64,000 nt of DNA from JAWLAT01 sp041395325 (GTDB lineage: Bacteria; Pseudomonadota; Gammaproteobacteria; Xanthomonadales; SZUA-5), in the NCBI GenBank assembly GCA_041395325.1, contig JAWLAT010000028.1, positions 1-64,000 on the forward strand, in the 5' to 3' direction. Of this stretch, positions 61,087 to 64,000 are shown in pieces; position 1 is the first letter of the stretch, and every line of letters begins with the position of its first letter. A program made the position numbers and the translations under genes. The notes below the pieces were generated by a model. That model did not search any database. It was not told the origin of the DNA and saw nothing but the letters and a program-made list of their open reading frames with translations.

Positions 61087-61235
61087 TTGCGGCCGCGCTC
61101 CGCTTCCCCGGCGATGAACATGGCGCAACATCAGCAAAAGCCATGCGAGTAGAAGTCGAGAAGTGCAAGCGCGCAGCCTTCCGACTCAAGCAGAGCCCAA
61201 CTCAGGTCAGAACGTACATCTCAATATTGATTGCA

Positions 61236-63866
61236 TCACCCGCCCCGCTGACGATCCCGACGCAACGGCGAGAAGGACGGTGCTGCCGCATTGATCTCTT
61301 CGATCACCCCTCCTAGATGACCATAGGCAGACTTCTGCCACTGCGTGACTACGATTCCATGCAGTTGCGCACGAAGGTCCCCCCACCGCTCGCGCAGTAC
61401 ACACCAGTTCTGTTCGTCGTAGGTTCCCTTGAACACCACAGGAAGGATCTCGATTCTCGGAAGCGATTCACCCAGTGCGCCGGCTTCAATCGCGCTTCGG
61501 CATTGCTGCTCCCACCGGCTACCTACTCGATCAATGCGGCCAATCTGTTGCTCAACCACGCCGGGGTTCCACTCGGGATGAAGCAGGAGCACATGCCGAC
61601 AGGCGCGGTGCAGGTTCAGTCCCTCTCGCCCCACCATGGACTGGGCGACGAGTACCTGTGGATTGCTGTGAACACGATTGAAAGCGAGTTGCAGAAGCCT
61701 GCGAGTTTCAGGCTTGGTCTCGCCATGCATCAGGCGAGCGAAGTCGCCTTCCACTCGGCTGTACTCATCTGCAAGCCGGGCCGCCAGAATCGGCCAAAGC
61801 GCCCTAGCTTCGGACTCTTCGAGTTCACCACTACTGTCTTCGTCACCTTCATCGCGGCTGCGCAGGGCGCCGATCAGTTCGCAAAAAGCCTCGGCCAGAT
61901 GCTTGTCCGATGCCCCGTCCGATTCGTTCCCGAGCGCTGACTGCAGGGAGCGCGCGACGCGAACGAGGTCGTCGTTCCCAGACTGGCCAGCGGCATTCGC
62001 GAAGGAGTCGAAAAGCGTCCTCTCGACGCTGCCCTCCGGCCTGGCACGAAATCCGGCCTCGAGTCGCTCCAGTAGACGGTCCCGAAAGCGCCCCCTTCGG
62101 GATTCCAGTTGGACGTACTGCGATTCGAGCCTGGCGTCGATTTCCACACGAGAAAGCGGCCAACGCAGGCCCAACTGGAGGTGCGCCACCTCGACAGCCT
62201 TCCATTCTCTGTCTGGAATCTTGGCCTGCGACCAAGGCTGGCCACCCACGACAGCGCGCAGCATCTCCGCGTGCTGAGGAGTTCGACCAGCGCCCGCAGC
62301 GGCCGCGTGTAACGCCCGAAGACCAACACCTTCTCGTTGCGAGCCGTCAGCGACTCGATTTTCGACTCGCTGCCAACACTCCGGGGTGCGAGTACAGACC
62401 TCCTCACAGTCATCCAGCCAGTCTCGGAGAACGCCTCGCCACCATCGGAGCCGCATCGCACGCTTGTCGGAGGCCCGGCGAGCAGTCGGTGTCGGATCTT
62501 CTCAGGCCCGCCCGGCTCGATCACTCGATCCGTGGCGCATCTTCCAGCGCTGATCGACGAAGCGTCGCTATTCCGTGACCACGTCGATGGTAAGGCGTAA
62601 CCGCTTGGCCCGTTGGTCGTCCGTTTCTCCCATGCGCATGTGCGACAAGGCCTCGGCGGCACACACTGCCCTGCGCCAGGGCAGCGAGATAGACTGGGGA
62701 TCGACCACCACCTCATCTTCCCGCCGGTAAGCGTGCAATCCAAGATTGCTGTGCGCGGCGAAGAGGCGCACTGCTTCGTCCTCGCGTTTGTCCCGGCGCA
62801 GCAGGTATGGGCTCAGCGTGTCCTCGAAACATCTGGCGGCGGCGAAAAACTTCTCGCGAGTTGCTTCATCCGACGGGCGCAAGCGCACCTTGCGAACCGC
62901 GTCAGTGTATGCCGTGATCGCCGACTCCACCTCCTCGCCGCCCGCACCAATCCGCGCTAGAGTTCCGATCCATTGGCTTGCGTCAAGTTCGACCGGCGTT
63001 GCCGTAAGACCCAGTCGACGGGCGTCGGACTTCAACCGCAGTGCGCTCCCGAGCAGACGACTGACGCTGCTGTCGACACCACGACCCTTATGAGCTTCGT
63101 CGATGACGATCAAGTCGAACGCACCGAGACCGAGGCCAACCAGGCGTTCGAACTGCGGACGGAGTGCGCCGCGCTGAGCGTACGTCGAGGAATCCAGAGT
63201 CTGCATCCACGGATACATGAGCAGTGAGTCGAGGTAGGCCCCCAACTCGGCGTCAACCTTCGCTTGCGACACGAAGCTTGCGGCGCCGGCTACTACCCAC
63301 GGATCTCCCAACGAATCATGGTCCCGGAATTGCCTGGGCGAGCGCCCTGTGCGGTGGGTCCGCCATCGCGCATACACCTCCGGAACAAGCGACCACCGCC
63401 ACGCACGCGAATTGGCGCCCAAGCGCCAGTTCGCCAGAAGGTGCGAGAGCAACAGGACAGTTTCACCTGCCCACGGCATGTGCTTGCTTGGATCCTCGTG
63501 ACTCCACGCCCCGAAGTACTGCAACAGACTGCGGAGCACGGGTTTCGAGGGCACCCCCGCATCGCGCAACTCCTCGTTCCACTGGAATCCCAGACCCGGA
63601 GGGAGGACGATTACCGCGCGGCCGCCGCTGTCGACGACCGCTCGGACAACGGCGGCCGCCAACCGAGTCTTGCCCATGCCGACCTCGTCGGCGATCACGA
63701 CACCATTTCGCGGCAGGCGCTCAGCCAACGCATGGAGGCTTGCACGTTGGCCTTCGTTCAAACGCCAATTCTCGGTGAACCCCTCGATGGCGTGGGCAGG
63801 TTCCGCGCGTGAAAACTCAATCAACCGTGCCGCCACCTGGCTCCAGAGGTCCGTGCTCGTGCTCAT
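61236..63866 (-). pseudogene. SNF2/DEAH-type superfamily 2 helicase, frameshifted
   Basis: The N-terminal part (63866 down to a stop at 62568) encodes 432 residues of ATPase domain: Walker A ADEVGMGKTRL (about 60-69), DEAH box LIVIDEAHKG (256-259) and GLTATP (286-291). The C-terminal helicase domain continues downstream but switches frame: NEKVLVFGRYTRPLRALVELL (motif IV-like) is in one frame near 62340-62280, and EMLRAVVGGQPW to VAQSMVGREGLNLHRACRH and QQIGRIDRVGS (motifs V and VI) in the other, ending at 61236. At least three frame changes (about 62580-62500, 62345 and 62282) break it. It is either a pseudogene or has sequencing errors; none of the genes around it is affected. Confidence 0.75.
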
Positions 63867-64000
63867 CGCGTACTCCCAATCGGTCCCAGTCCAGCGACAC
63901 CCCACGCCCGTTCGATGCGTTCAAGCATCGCCTCGTAGTCGCTCCCCGCTGGCGAATCAGTGCTCTCGGCGTAGTCCGGCCGGAAAGGCTGCGCACGCAA
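63863..64000 (-). CDS. C-terminal end of a gene coupled to the helicase
   Basis: The last 45 residues (ending RAWGVAGLGPIGSTR) are read from the window edge; the TGA overlaps the helicase ATG (ATGA). The start lies outside the window. The sequence EAMLERIERAW suggests a helical end. Function cannot be told from this short piece. Confidence 0.6.
   Translation of the reverse strand: MRAQPFRPDYAESTDSPAGSDYEAMLERIERAWGVAGLGPIGSTR

Overview
The window is a high-GC, gene-dense bacterial chromosome segment. Gene content points to a gammaproteobacterium of the Lysobacterales/Xanthomonadales, possibly Rhodanobacteraceae-like. The supporting signs are the fis-purH-purD order, csrA followed by tRNA-Ser(GCT), a short H-NS-type protein with a GRGRQP core, an OleD-type reductase, SpeD starting MVKPLPRL, PilU, UbiJ-UbiB and Coq7, and several families of intergenic palindromic repeats. 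This assignment is inference from gene content, not from rRNA. No rRNA, CRISPR array, prophage or complete insertion sequence was seen.

Layout. 1-4.6 kb (+): the end of a 2OG-Fe dioxygenase gene, an SRPBCC/GyrI-like protein, then a ureide (purine) degradation operon puuE-uraD-alc-allA that carries allantoin to glyoxylate. 4.7-6.3 kb: cytochrome c', a convergent b-type cytochrome, and dodecin. 6.4-15.7 kb (-): one long gene string that begins with a DUF1674 SDH assembly factor, sdhC-sdhD-sdhA-sdhB, sdhE and ygfX, and runs into lolC-lolD, comEC and hutG with very small gaps or overlaps. 15.9-26.7 kb: a secreted protein, a Ser/Thr kinase with TPRs, an FHA-GGDEF diguanylate cyclase, ygfZ, a zincin-like protein, pilU (-), a DUF2058 protein, ruvA without ruvC/ruvB, and a NUDIX-like regulator (-). 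26.9-45.1 kb: housekeeping genes, namely csrA, tRNA-Ser, proS, hns-like, thrE, an EamA transporter, fis-purH-purD, hemH, an alpha/beta hydrolase, oleD-like, ubiJ-ubiB, a pseudouridine synthase, a TM2-pilin fusion, an NRDE protein, a DUF1232 protein and coq7. 45.1-51.2 kb (-): a FecI/FecR-type sigma/anti-sigma pair, a TonB-dependent receptor with an STN domain, and an M14 peptidase lipoprotein, all overlapping. 51.7-57.4 kb: speD and a set of poorly characterised exported proteins separated by repeat-rich intergenic DNA. 57.8-64 kb (-): an accessory-looking block with a Fic protein, an uncharacterised 588-residue protein with an EVQSDWH motif, a frameshifted SNF2/DEAH-type helicase, and the end of a gene coupled to it.

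The most unusual material is of three kinds. First, the helicase/EVQSDWH block and its Fic neighbour, which has a candidate multi-half-site operator. Second, a family of 7-bp-period (GGGCCCA-like) arrays, often arranged as inverted pairs around about 115-120 bp of spacer, plus a 274-bp MITE with perfect 22-bp terminal repeats and a decayed relic 20 kb away. Third, a TM2 domain fused to a pilin-like segment, and a kinase gene next to an FHA-GGDEF gene.
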